The notes under the pieces were generated by a model, which worked only from the letters and a program-made list of their open reading frames with translations, made no database searches and was not told where the DNA came from. A DNA stretch of 39,373 nt, from the NCBI GenBank assembly GCA_035308365.1, contig DATGGU010000100.1, positions 1-39,373 of the forward strand, given 5' to 3'. Source of the stretch: PALSA-505 sp035308365 (lineage in GTDB: Bacteria; Actinomycetota; Actinomycetes; Streptosporangiales; Streptosporangiaceae). Below are positions 15,844-24,200 of the stretch, piece after piece; the stretch's first letter is position 1; each line of letters opens with the position of its first letter. The position numbers and the translations under genes were made by a program.

Positions 15844-16512
15844 TTAGTTTTGTTGCGGCTCCTGGGCCATCTCACTCAGCACGCTGGCCTGCACCGGCGC
15901 GATCAGCTCCCGGGCGAACGCCCGCGCCTCGTCCAGTGTGTTCATCGCGATGGCGCTGGACGGCGTGAGGATGAACGACAGCACGATCCGCACGCCCAGT
16001 TCGGCCACGGTCTGGATGCGCCGTTCCACCTCGGGCGGCGGCGTGGCGGAGCCGAACAGGTCGCGCCGGATGAACTCGGCACTGTGCTCCCTGGCCATGT
16101 CGACCACGGGTCCGCCATTCACCGTCAGAGAAGGAAGGATCGATTCTGGCTCGGTGCGCAGCAGCCGCCGCAGCAGCGAGTGCCCGCGCAGGTAGTGCAG
16201 CGCGAAGGCGACCCGCTCGATGATCCGGTCCGCCGGGGAGATGTCGTCACCGCCCACCGTGGCCAGGTTGCCGAGGAAAGAGTGCAGCTCGCGCAGCACC
16301 ACGGCCTCGACCAGGTTCTCCTTCTTGGGGAACCGGCGGTAGATCGTGATCCTGGACAGCCCGCAGCGCCGGGCGATGTCCTCCATCGTGGACCGGCGCA
16401 GCCCGAAGTCCTCGAACTGCCCCAGCGCCGCGTTCAGGATGCGCTCGGTCACCGAGTCCGCATCCTCGGCCCGGTCGCGCGCCAGCGCCATCCGCACCAG
16501 ATCGATCGCCAT
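15844..16512 (-). CDS. TetR-family transcriptional regulator
   Basis: The 222-residue protein has an N-terminal DNA-binding domain: RILNAALGQFEDFGL, then RRSTMEDIARRCGLSRITIY and RRFPKKENLVEAVV, at about residues 27-75. An all-helical ligand domain follows. I start it at the ATG at 16512 because GGAAGG lies 6 nt upstream; a start at 16548 would add 12 residues without a good ribosome binding site. It is divergent from the monooxygenase operon, with 176 bp between, and the inverted repeat at 16621-16645 over that promoter is its probable operator. The inducing ligand is likely a substrate or product of the oxygenases (inference). Confidence 0.9.
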   Translation of the reverse strand: MAIDLVRMALARDRAEDADSVTERILNAALGQFEDFGLRRSTMEDIARRCGLSRITIYRRFPKKENLVEAVVLRELHSFLGNLATVGGDDISPADRIIERVAFALHYLRGHSLLRRLLRTEPESILPSLTVNGGPVVDMAREHSAEFIRRDLFGSATPPPEVERRIQTVAELGVRIVLSFILTPSSAIAMNTLDEARAFARELIAPVQASVLSEMAQEPQQN

Positions 16513-16618
16513 CGTCAGCCTTCCGCCCGAACCGGGCGCGTTACACACCCAGAACGGACCGTACCCGCCCGCAAGCCCGCACGGGGCATGGGATCTCCAG
16601 CAATCCCGACCTTACGCC

Positions 16619-16647
16619 TTGATACAAATACACAGAGAATGTATCTT
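16619..16647 (+). promoter_or_regulatory. Promoter and inverted-repeat operator of the monooxygenase operon
   Basis: TTGATA (16619-16624) and TATCTT (16642-16647) are 17 bp apart, a near-consensus promoter. The inverted repeat GATACA (16621-16626) / TGTATC (16640-16645) overlaps both elements, so a bound dimer of the divergent TetR would block RNA polymerase. TTGAAA on the minus strand (16651-16656) could be the -35 element of the tetR promoter, so one operator might serve both. Confidence 0.6.
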
Positions 16648-16688
16648 AAGTTTCAATGCTACTGCTGCCGGCATCGAGGAGCACGGTC

Positions 16689-18167
16689 ATGGGAGCCAGC
16701 CCGGCCTACGCGGTCGTGATCGTGGGTACCGGCTTCTCCGGCATCGGCATGGCCATCGCCCTGAAGAAGGCCGGGATGCGCAACTTCGTCATCCTGGAGA
16801 AGGCGGACCGGGTCGGCGGGACCTGGCGGGAGAACACCTATCCGGGCTGCGCCTGCGACATCAGATCTCACCTGTACTCGTTCTCGTTCGAGCCCAAGGC
16901 CGACTGGAGCCGTGAGTTCGCCCCGCAGCCGGAGATCCTCGGCTATATCGAGCACTGCGTGAACAAGTACGGGCTCGCGCCGCACATCAGGTTCAACACC
17001 GAGGTGACCGGTGCCGAGTACGACGACGCCACCGCGACCTGGCAGGTCAGCAGCGCCGACGGGGGCCTGGTGCGCGGCCATGCCCTGGTCCTTGGCCAGG
17101 GGCCGCTGCACCAGCCGAGCATTCCCGAGCTGCCCGGGCTGGAGCGGTTCGAGGGCACTGCCTTCCACTCGGCCCAGTGGGATCACGACCACGACCTCAC
17201 CGGCAAGCGGGTCGCGGTGATCGGCACCGGCGCCTCGGCGATCCAGTTCGTGCCGCGGATCGCGCCGAAGGTGGCTCACCTGACCGTCTTCCAGCGCACC
17301 GCGCCATGGATCCTCCCCAGGCCCGACCGCGCCATCACCGAGCGGCGCAAGCGCCGCTACGCGAAGATCCCGCTGGCCAGGCTCGCCCACCGGAACCTGA
17401 TCTACTGGCTGCAGGAGAGCTTCGTGCTCGGCTTCGAGCACCCCAACCTGATCAAGGCGGCCGAGCGGCTGGGCCGGGCGCACATCGCCCACCAGGTCGG
17501 CGATCCCGAGCTGCGGCGCAAGCTGACCCCCGGCTACACCCTCGGCTGCAAGCGCACGCTGGTCTCCAGTGACTACTACCCAACCTTCAACCGGCCCAAT
17601 GTGGCGCTGGAGACCGCTGGCATCGCCGAGATCCGCGAACGTTCGATCGTCACCGGCGACGGCCGCGAGATCGAGGTGGACACGATCATCTTCGGCACCG
17701 GGTTCCACGTGACCGAAGCCATGGCCAAGGCCCACATCGTCGGCCGCAACGGCCTGAAGATCCAGGACGCCTGGCGGGACGGGATCACCGCCCACCTGGG
17801 CACCACCGTGACCGGTTTCCCCAACCTGTTCTTCCTGGTCGGCCCCAACACCGGCCTCGGCCACAACTCGATGGTCTTCATGATCGAGGCGCAGGTCCGC
17901 TACATCGTGGGCTGCCTGCGCCTGGTGGCCCGCTCGGGCGCCGCCGCCATCGAGGTCAGGCCGGACGTTCAGGACCGCTTCAACGACTGGGTGCGGGACA
18001 AGTCCCGCGGCAGCGTCTGGCTGCGCGGCGGCTGCATGAGCTGGTACCTCGACTCCGAGGGAGTCAACCGGTCACTCTGGCCGGCCTCGACCGTCAGCTT
18101 CTGGCTGCGCATGCGCCGGGTCAGGCGGGCTGACTTCATGCTTGAACCACAAGGAGCGACATCATGA
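16689..18167 (+). CDS. Flavin-dependent monooxygenase, Baeyer-Villiger type
   Basis: The 492-residue protein has two dinucleotide folds, GTGFSGIG at residues 13-20 for FAD and GTGASA at 179-184 for NADPH, with the type I Baeyer-Villiger fingerprint between them: FEGTAFHSAQWD (154-165), fitting FxGxxxHxxxW(P/D). It also has VGGTWRENTYPGCACD and SDYYPTFNRPNV, usual in actinobacterial members. It probably inserts oxygen next to a ketone or oxidises a related substrate using NADPH and O2; the substrate is unknown. The ATG at 16689 is preceded by GAGGAG with 7 nt spacing. The stop overlaps the start of the diiron oxygenase gene (ATGA), so the two are coupled. Confidence 0.9.
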   Translation: MGASPAYAVVIVGTGFSGIGMAIALKKAGMRNFVILEKADRVGGTWRENTYPGCACDIRSHLYSFSFEPKADWSREFAPQPEILGYIEHCVNKYGLAPHIRFNTEVTGAEYDDATATWQVSSADGGLVRGHALVLGQGPLHQPSIPELPGLERFEGTAFHSAQWDHDHDLTGKRVAVIGTGASAIQFVPRIAPKVAHLTVFQRTAPWILPRPDRAITERRKRRYAKIPLARLAHRNLIYWLQESFVLGFEHPNLIKAAERLGRAHIAHQVGDPELRRKLTPGYTLGCKRTLVSSDYYPTFNRPNVALETAGIAEIRERSIVTGDGREIEVDTIIFGTGFHVTEAMAKAHIVGRNGLKIQDAWRDGITAHLGTTVTGFPNLFFLVGPNTGLGHNSMVFMIEAQVRYIVGCLRLVARSGAAAIEVRPDVQDRFNDWVRDKSRGSVWLRGGCMSWYLDSEGVNRSLWPASTVSFWLRMRRVRRADFMLEPQGATS

Positions 18168-19117
18168 CCGCAACTCTCGACGCCGGGACCGCCGTCATCA
18201 CCTGTCGCGACGGCAACCACACGCTCGCCCTCACCGACCGCGAGGTGATCGCCGAACGGCTGATCAGGACATCCCGCAAGCACTCGTTCAACCCCGACGT
18301 GGACGTGGACTGGGACGCGCCACCGGTCCCCGGACTGTTCTACGGCCCGCCCGAGTGCGGCTCGCTCTACGAGACGCCGCTGTGGGACGGCCTCACCCTG
18401 GACCAGCAGATCGAGCTGACCAAGCACGAGGTCGCCAGCCTGGCCTCGTTCGGCATCTGGTCCGAGCTGGCGCTCATGCAGATCCTGATCCAGCACGCCT
18501 ACCGGTCCCGCTACGACTCAAACCACTTCGCCTACGCGCTGACCGAGACCGCCGACGAGTGCCGGCACTCGATCATGTTCGGCCGGATGGTGCGGACCTT
18601 CGGCCTGACCACGCACCGGCCCGGCCCGTTCGAGTACCACGCGATCAAGACGCTCGGGTCGTTCCACGACCCGATGCTGATGTTCGCCGCCACCCTGGTG
18701 ATCGAGGAATTCACCGACGCGATGCAGCGCGTCGCCTTCCCGGACGAGCGGGTCCAGCCGCTGGTCCGCCAGGTGAGCCGGATTCACGTGATCGAAGAGG
18801 CCAGGCACATCAAGTTCGCCCGCGAAGAGCTCAAGCGCCAGGTCGCCAAGAGCTCGGCCGCCCACCGCAAGTTCGCCGCGGCCCGGCTGGCCTGGTTCAT
18901 GTCCGGTGTGATCAACCGCAACCTGGTCCACCCGTCCGCCTACGAAGCGGTCGGCCTCGATCCCAAGCTGGCCAGGCAGACGGCTGACCACAGCCCGCAC
19001 CGCATCGCCACCAAGCAGTGGGCCTCCCGCAAGTCCATGGCCATCTTCGAAGAGACCGGCTTCCTGGACGGCCGCGCCCGCGGCATCTGGCAGCGCGGGG
19101 GCTTCCTCGCCGCCTGA
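18164..19117 (+). CDS. AurF-like diiron oxygenase
   Basis: The 317-residue protein resembles the AurF/CmlI family of non-haem diiron oxygenases, which oxidise aryl amines and other substrates. Candidate metal ligands are visible: Glu132 and His135 in TADECRHSIMF, Glu181 or Glu182 in VIEEFTD, and His208, Glu212 and His215 in IHVIEEARHIKF, with the H-x3-E-x2-H spacing of the family; an earlier Glu (Glu101 or Glu89) completes the set. It is cotranscribed with the Baeyer-Villiger-type enzyme through a 4-bp overlap. This suggests two successive oxidations of one substrate, or detoxification of it, under TetR control. Confidence 0.85.
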   Translation: MTATLDAGTAVITCRDGNHTLALTDREVIAERLIRTSRKHSFNPDVDVDWDAPPVPGLFYGPPECGSLYETPLWDGLTLDQQIELTKHEVASLASFGIWSELALMQILIQHAYRSRYDSNHFAYALTETADECRHSIMFGRMVRTFGLTTHRPGPFEYHAIKTLGSFHDPMLMFAATLVIEEFTDAMQRVAFPDERVQPLVRQVSRIHVIEEARHIKFAREELKRQVAKSSAAHRKFAAARLAWFMSGVINRNLVHPSAYEAVGLDPKLARQTADHSPHRIATKQWASRKSMAIFEETGFLDGRARGIWQRGGFLAA

Positions 19118-19220
19118 AACTCCATATTCTCTCATTACGGTGCCGCCAAGCCCGTCGCTCACCGCGGCCAGCCGGAGCGCGGACTAAGGTTGGCCGCATG
19201 CCCGGTACCCTCGATAGGCG

Positions 19221-20297
19221 ATGACTCAGCTTCGCGTGCTTGCCGCCATGTCCGGCGGCGTCGATTCGGCCGTCGCCGCGGCCAGGGCAGTGGACGCAGG
19301 CCACCAGGTGACCGGCGTCCACCTCGCGCTGTCGCCGAACCCCAGCTCCTACCGCACCGGCGCCCGCGGCTGCTGCACGCTGGAGGACGCCCGCGACGCC
19401 CGCCGCGCCGCCGACGTCATCGGCATCCCGTTCTATGTCTGGGACATGGCCGGCCGGTTCCACCACGATGTGGTCGAGGACTTCGTCGCCGAGTACGCGG
19501 CCGGCCGCACCCCCAACCCGTGCCTGCGCTGCAACGAGAAAATCAAGTTCACCGCCGTCCTGGACCGCGCCCTGGCGCTCGGCTTCGACGTCGTCTGCAC
19601 CGGCCACCACGCCCGGCTGGCCGGCGGCGAACTGCGCCGCAGCGTGGATCACGGCAAGGATCAGTCCTACGTGCTCGCCGTGCTGACCGCCGGTCAGCTC
19701 GGCCGGGCCATGTTCCCCCTGGGCGAGTCCACCAAGGAGCAGGTGCGCAAGGAGGCCGCCGACCGCGGCCTGGCCGTCGCCACCAAGCCGGACAGCCACG
19801 ACGTCTGCTTCATCGCCGACGGTGACACCAGGAAGTTCCTGGCCACCCGCCTCGGCAGCGCCCCCGGCCCGATCGTGGACACCGACGGAAACCGTCTCGG
19901 TGAGCACGACGGCGCCTACGGCTTCACCATCGGCCAGCGCAAGGGCCTGCGGATCGGCCACCCCGCCGCCGACGGCAAGCCCCGCTACGTCCTGGACATC
20001 CAGCCCGTCACCGGCACGGTCACCGTCGGCCCCCGCGAGGCACTCGACGTCCACGAGATCACCGCGGCCGGCCCGGTCTGGACCGGCTGCCCGCCCCCCA
20101 CCAGGCCGCTGGACTGCACGGTCCAGCTCCGCGCCCACGGCGGAGTCCACCCGGCCACCGCCGTCCTCATCGGCGACCAGCTCACGATCACCCTGCACAC
20201 CCCCGCCCGCGGCGTGGCCAGGGGCCAGGCCGCCGTCCTGTACGACGGCGACCTGGTCCTGGGCTCGGCCACCATCGCAGCAACGTCTTCCCACTAG
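19221..20297 (+). CDS. mnmA: tRNA-specific 2-thiouridylase
   Basis: The 358-residue protein activates the wobble uridine (U34) of tRNA with ATP and adds sulfur received from a cysteine desulfurase. The PP-loop SGGVDS is at residues 11-16, the catalytic cysteines are Cys101 in TPNPCLRCN and Cys196 in SHDVCFI, and GHHARL, KDQSYVL and GFTIGQRKGL are standard. The start is the ATG at 19221; a TACCCT element 9 nt upstream would give a very short leader. The gene is separated from its usual partner iscS by the dynamin and oxygenase genes. Confidence 0.96.
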   Translation: MTQLRVLAAMSGGVDSAVAAARAVDAGHQVTGVHLALSPNPSSYRTGARGCCTLEDARDARRAADVIGIPFYVWDMAGRFHHDVVEDFVAEYAAGRTPNPCLRCNEKIKFTAVLDRALALGFDVVCTGHHARLAGGELRRSVDHGKDQSYVLAVLTAGQLGRAMFPLGESTKEQVRKEAADRGLAVATKPDSHDVCFIADGDTRKFLATRLGSAPGPIVDTDGNRLGEHDGAYGFTIGQRKGLRIGHPAADGKPRYVLDIQPVTGTVTVGPREALDVHEITAAGPVWTGCPPPTRPLDCTVQLRAHGGVHPATAVLIGDQLTITLHTPARGVARGQAAVLYDGDLVLGSATIAATSSH

Positions 20298-20325
20298 CTC
20301 AGATCCCCCAGCGCCGGCCCGTGAC

Positions 20326-20358
20326 GAGGCGTGCTAGCCGGATGTTAGAGGCGTGCTA
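20326..20358 (+). promoter_or_regulatory. 11-bp direct repeats before the lectin gene, SARP-box-like
   Basis: GAGGCGTGCTA occurs at 20326-20336 and identically at 20348-20358. The 11 bp between (GCCGGATGTTA) match at six positions, giving three units in exact 11-bp phase, one per helical turn. A weak -10 candidate CAGGCT is at 20370-20375. SARP regulators of the AfsR type bind short direct repeats with 11 or 22 bp periodicity just before the -10 element, and an AfsR-like gene lies 0.8 kb downstream. Confidence 0.5.
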
Positions 20359-20425
20359 CCGCTGCCGGACAGGCTGAGACGGTCATCAACGCCGGCTTCA
20401 ACACGCACGAAGGAAGGCATAGCGA

Positions 20426-21046
20426 ATGCTGTCACGAAAGCTACTGATAAGCGGCGCTTCCATAGCGGCCCTCACGCTCAGCGCGCTCGGGGCCGCCGCA
20501 GGCCCGGCCAGCGCGTCGGCGGGCACCGTGGCCGGGAGCCACCACGCCGGCCCGCCGGTACACACCGGGAATCAGCCGTGGCCGGGCATCAGACCTCATA
20601 CGGTGTTCCTCGGTCATCTTGTGAACTACTCCTCCGGTCTTTGCCTGGGAGTCAGCCACGGGGCGGTCGACGGGGATGCGGTCCAGGCGGGCTGCGTAAA
20701 TCACCCGGATCAGGAATGGACGGAAGGCGATGCATTCGCCGATGGGTTTTACCGGATCTACAACGGATACGGTCAATGCCTGGGGGTCAGTGCCGGCGAA
20801 ACTCATGACGGCGCGGATGTGGTCGCCACGGCGTGCCTGGGTGGTCACAATGATCAGCTATGGCGCGTCGAACCCAACGTCAGCCCGCAGTGCGACTACC
20901 CATACTTTGCCCCGATCTTCAATGACAAGGCCACAGGCAAGGTCATAGGCGTGGCCAACGGCAGCACGGCGACGAGCGCGCCCATCGTGATATTCGAGTT
21001 CCAGGGCCAGTGCAACAACCAGTACTGGGGACACACCGGAAGCTGA
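20426..21046 (+). CDS. Secreted ricin-type beta-trefoil lectin
   Basis: The 206-residue protein has a clear Sec signal: MLSRKLL, a hydrophobic stretch, then a likely cleavage after GPASASA (about residue 31). The mature part shows repeated units with LCLGVS or CLGVSAG and three Q-x-W motifs (QEW, QLW, QYW), the mark of one complete ricin-type beta-trefoil that binds sugars. Six or more cysteines probably form disulfides. No catalytic domain is attached, so it may act as a free carbohydrate-binding or adhesion protein. AAGGAAGG lies about 8 nt before the ATG. Three 11-bp direct repeats lie about 70-100 bp upstream, and a strong terminator follows. Confidence 0.85.
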   Translation: MLSRKLLISGASIAALTLSALGAAAGPASASAGTVAGSHHAGPPVHTGNQPWPGIRPHTVFLGHLVNYSSGLCLGVSHGAVDGDAVQAGCVNHPDQEWTEGDAFADGFYRIYNGYGQCLGVSAGETHDGADVVATACLGGHNDQLWRVEPNVSPQCDYPYFAPIFNDKATGKVIGVANGSTATSAPIVIFEFQGQCNNQYWGHTGS

Positions 21047-21050
21047 CCGA

Positions 21051-21106
21051 GAGCCGCAAGGCGCGGCCAGGCAGACCCCACGGGCGCCTGGCCGCGCCTG
21101 CGGCTC
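21051..21106 (+). terminator. Terminator after the lectin gene
   Basis: Inverted repeat of 21 bp with one bulged A: 21051-21072 (GAGCCGCAAGGCGCGG...) pairs with 21086-21106. It begins 5 nt after the stop codon. Confidence 0.85.
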
Positions 21107-21179
21107 CCATCCGGGCGAAACCGGATAACCCTCCCGTCTGGGGTTCCGGGTGATGTGTCTGGGCGGCCGGTAATGTAAG

Positions 21180-21199
21180 GGCAACCGACGGGGGTTGCC
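21180..21199 (+). promoter_or_regulatory. Inverted repeat over the translation start region of the AfsR-like gene
   Basis: GGCAACC (21180-21186) and GGTTGCC (21193-21199) flank GACGGG directly before the ATG at 21201; the G-rich stretch between is the only ribosome binding site candidate. With a possible -10 TAATGT at 21171-21176, the repeat is at the transcript start. It may be an operator or an RNA hairpin limiting translation. Confidence 0.35.
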
Positions 21200-21200
21200 T

Positions 21201-24200
21201 ATGGCCGCAGAGGTGGAGTTCAGCCTGCTGGGCCCGCTGGAGGTACGCCGTGATGGCGTGGCGGTGCCGCTCGCGGCGGGCCGGCAGCGCGCCCTGCTGG
21301 CGGCGCTGCTGCTGAACGCGGGCTCAGTGGTGCCAGCGAATGAACTGATCGAGATGCTGTGGGACTGCCGGCCGCCGGCGTCGGCGCGGGCGAGCCTGCA
21401 CAACTACGTGAAGCGGCTGCGGAAGGCGCTGGGGGATGCCGGGCACGACCGGATCGCCACGCGGCCGCAGGGATACCTGATCAGGGTCGAGCCTGGCGGG
21501 CTGGATGTGACCCGGTTCGGGGAGTTGCTGGGCGCGGCCCGGGAGGCGGCGGGCAACGGCGACTGGGAGAGCGCCGCTGAGCAAGCCCGCGCCGCGGTGG
21601 CGCTGTGGCGGGGGGAGCCGCTGGCCGACACGGGATCGCCGGTGCTGGCGGCGCGCGAAGCCCCGCGGCTGGCGGAGATGCGGCTGCGGGCCCTGGAGGT
21701 GGCCGTCGGGGCGGAGCTACGCCTGGGCAGGCCCACCGAGGCAATAGGCGAGCTGCGGCGCCTGGTAGCCGGGAACCCGCTGCGGGAGCACCTGCATGCC
21801 CTGCTGATGCTGGCCCTGTACCAGGACGGCCGCCAGGCTGAGGCGCTGGCCGCCTACCAGCAGGCCCGCCAGACGCTGGTCGAGGAGGTGGGCACCGAGC
21901 CCGGTGCGGAGCTGCGGGAGCTGCACCAGCGGATCCTCACCGGAGATCCGTCCCTCACGCCGGGCCGGCCGGGCAGGCCTGTGGCAGACGGGGCACCGGC
22001 GGCTACCCGGACACTGCCGCGCGATACTCCCAGCTTCACCGGCCGGCAGGCTGAGCTGGCCCGGCTGGCCGGTGCCGCGGCGGGCCCGGTGCTGCGGATC
22101 GAGGCGATCGGCGGGATGGCCGGGGTGGGCAAGACCGCATTCGCGGTGCATGTGGCGCACCGGCTGGCGCCGCGCTTTCCTGACGGGCAATTGCTGGTGT
22201 CGCTGCACGGGCACACGCCGGGTCAGCGTCCGGCCGATCCGGCCGATGCCCTGGCCGGCCTGCTGCGGACGGCCGGGCTCTCCCCGGCCCAGATCCCGCC
22301 GGGCCTCGCGGAGCGAGCCGGGCTGTGGCGCGGCTACCTGGCGGATAAGCGGGTCCTGCTGGTACTCGACGACGCGGCCAGCAGCGAGCAGGTTGAGCCG
22401 CTGCTGCCCGGGACCGGCGGCAACCTGGTGCTGGTAACCAGCCGGCGGCACCTGACCGCGCTGGCGGACGCACAGGTGGTCAGCCTCGACGTCCTGCCAC
22501 CGGGGGATGCGGCTGTCCTGCTGGTGCGGCTGGCTGGCCGGCCGGACGTGCGGCCGGGGGATGCCGCGGTCGCGGACATATGTGCGCTGTGCGGGTACCT
22601 GCCGCTGGCGATCGGGATGCTGGCCCGCCAGTTGCATCATCACCCGGCCTGGACCCCCGCCGGGCTGGCGGCCGGCCTGGCGGCATCACACGGCCGGCTG
22701 GAACTGATGACCGCGGAGAACGTGTCGGTGGCGGCCGCCTTCGACCTGTCCTATGCCGACCTCACTGCCGGCCAGCGGCGGCTGTTCCGCCGCCTCGGCC
22801 TGCATCCGGGCAGCGACATCGACGCCTACGCGGCCGCCGCGCTGGATGACTGTTCCCTTGACATCGCCCGCCGCCAGCTGGCGGCGCTGTACGACCACTA
22901 TCTGCTCACCGAGCCCGTTGCCGGCCGGTACCGGCTCCACGACCTGCTCCGCGAGCACGCGCACACCCTCGCCACGCAGGAGGACCCGGCCGGTGACCGG
23001 GATCAGGCACTGGGCCGGCTGCTTGGCTACTACACCCACACCGCCGCGCTGGCCGAAGCCCGGCTGGCCCGCCAAACCCAGCCCACCGCGGCACCGGCCG
23101 GGACGGCACCGCCATCGGCCACACCCGGCCTGCGCGACAGCGCCGGGGCCCTGGCCTGGTCCCGGGCCGAACGCGCGAACCTGCTGGCCTGCCTCGACCA
23201 GGTCACAGAAACGGGGCAGCCTGACCGGGTGGTCGCCCTCACCGCCGCCGTGGCCGGTTTGCTGGAGTACGACGGTCCTTGGGCCGCCGCCGCCGCCCGG
23301 CATGCCATCGCCGTGCAGGCTGCTCAGCAGTCCGGCGACCGGCTGGGACAGGCCAACGCCCTCGGCAAGCTAGGGATCATGCGGTGGATGACCGGAGACC
23401 AGCCGGGCGCCGTGCAGGCCCATGAGGCGGCGCTGACTTTGTATCGTGATCTCGGCTCCCGGCTCGGGCAGGGGAACGCACTGTTCAACCTGGGGTCGGC
23501 ACGCCGTATGACCGGGGACTACACCCAGGCCGTGCGGGCTCTGGAGACGGCGCTGGGCATCTACCGCGCCCTCGGTGACGCGCTTGGCCAGGCCAACTCA
23601 CTTCAAGATCTGGGCATCGTCCGGTATCTGACCGGGGACTACCCCGGCGCGGCTCAAGCCCTGGAAGGGGCCTTGGGCATCTACCGTGACCTCGGCAATC
23701 GCCTCGGCCAAGCGAACTGCCTGCTCGGGCTGGGGGCAGTGCGGCGGGAGACCGGGGACTATCCAGGCGCGGCCCAGATCCTGGAGACGGCACTGAGCCT
23801 GTTCCGCGATCTCGGCTATCGCCTCGGCGAGGCCAATACCCTCAACAGCCTGGGGGCCGTGCGGCGCAAGAGCGGGGACTATCCGGGCACCGCTCAGATC
23901 CTCGAGGCTGCCTTGGGCATCTACCGTGCCCTCGGCAATCGCCTCGGCCAGGCTAGTTCCCTGCTCGGGCTGGGGGCGATGCGGCGGGAGACCGGGGACT
24001 ATCCCGGTGCGGGCCACGCGCTGGAAGAGGCACTGCGGACATACCGCGCCCTCGGTGAGCGCGGTGGTGAGGCAGTAGCGCTCAACGAGGTGGGCACCTT
24101 GTACCGCATCCGCGGGAACCTGGACCTGGCCGAGACGCACCACCAGGAGGCCCTGGAACTGGCCCGCGAGATCGCCAGTTCCTGGGACGAGGCGCACGCG

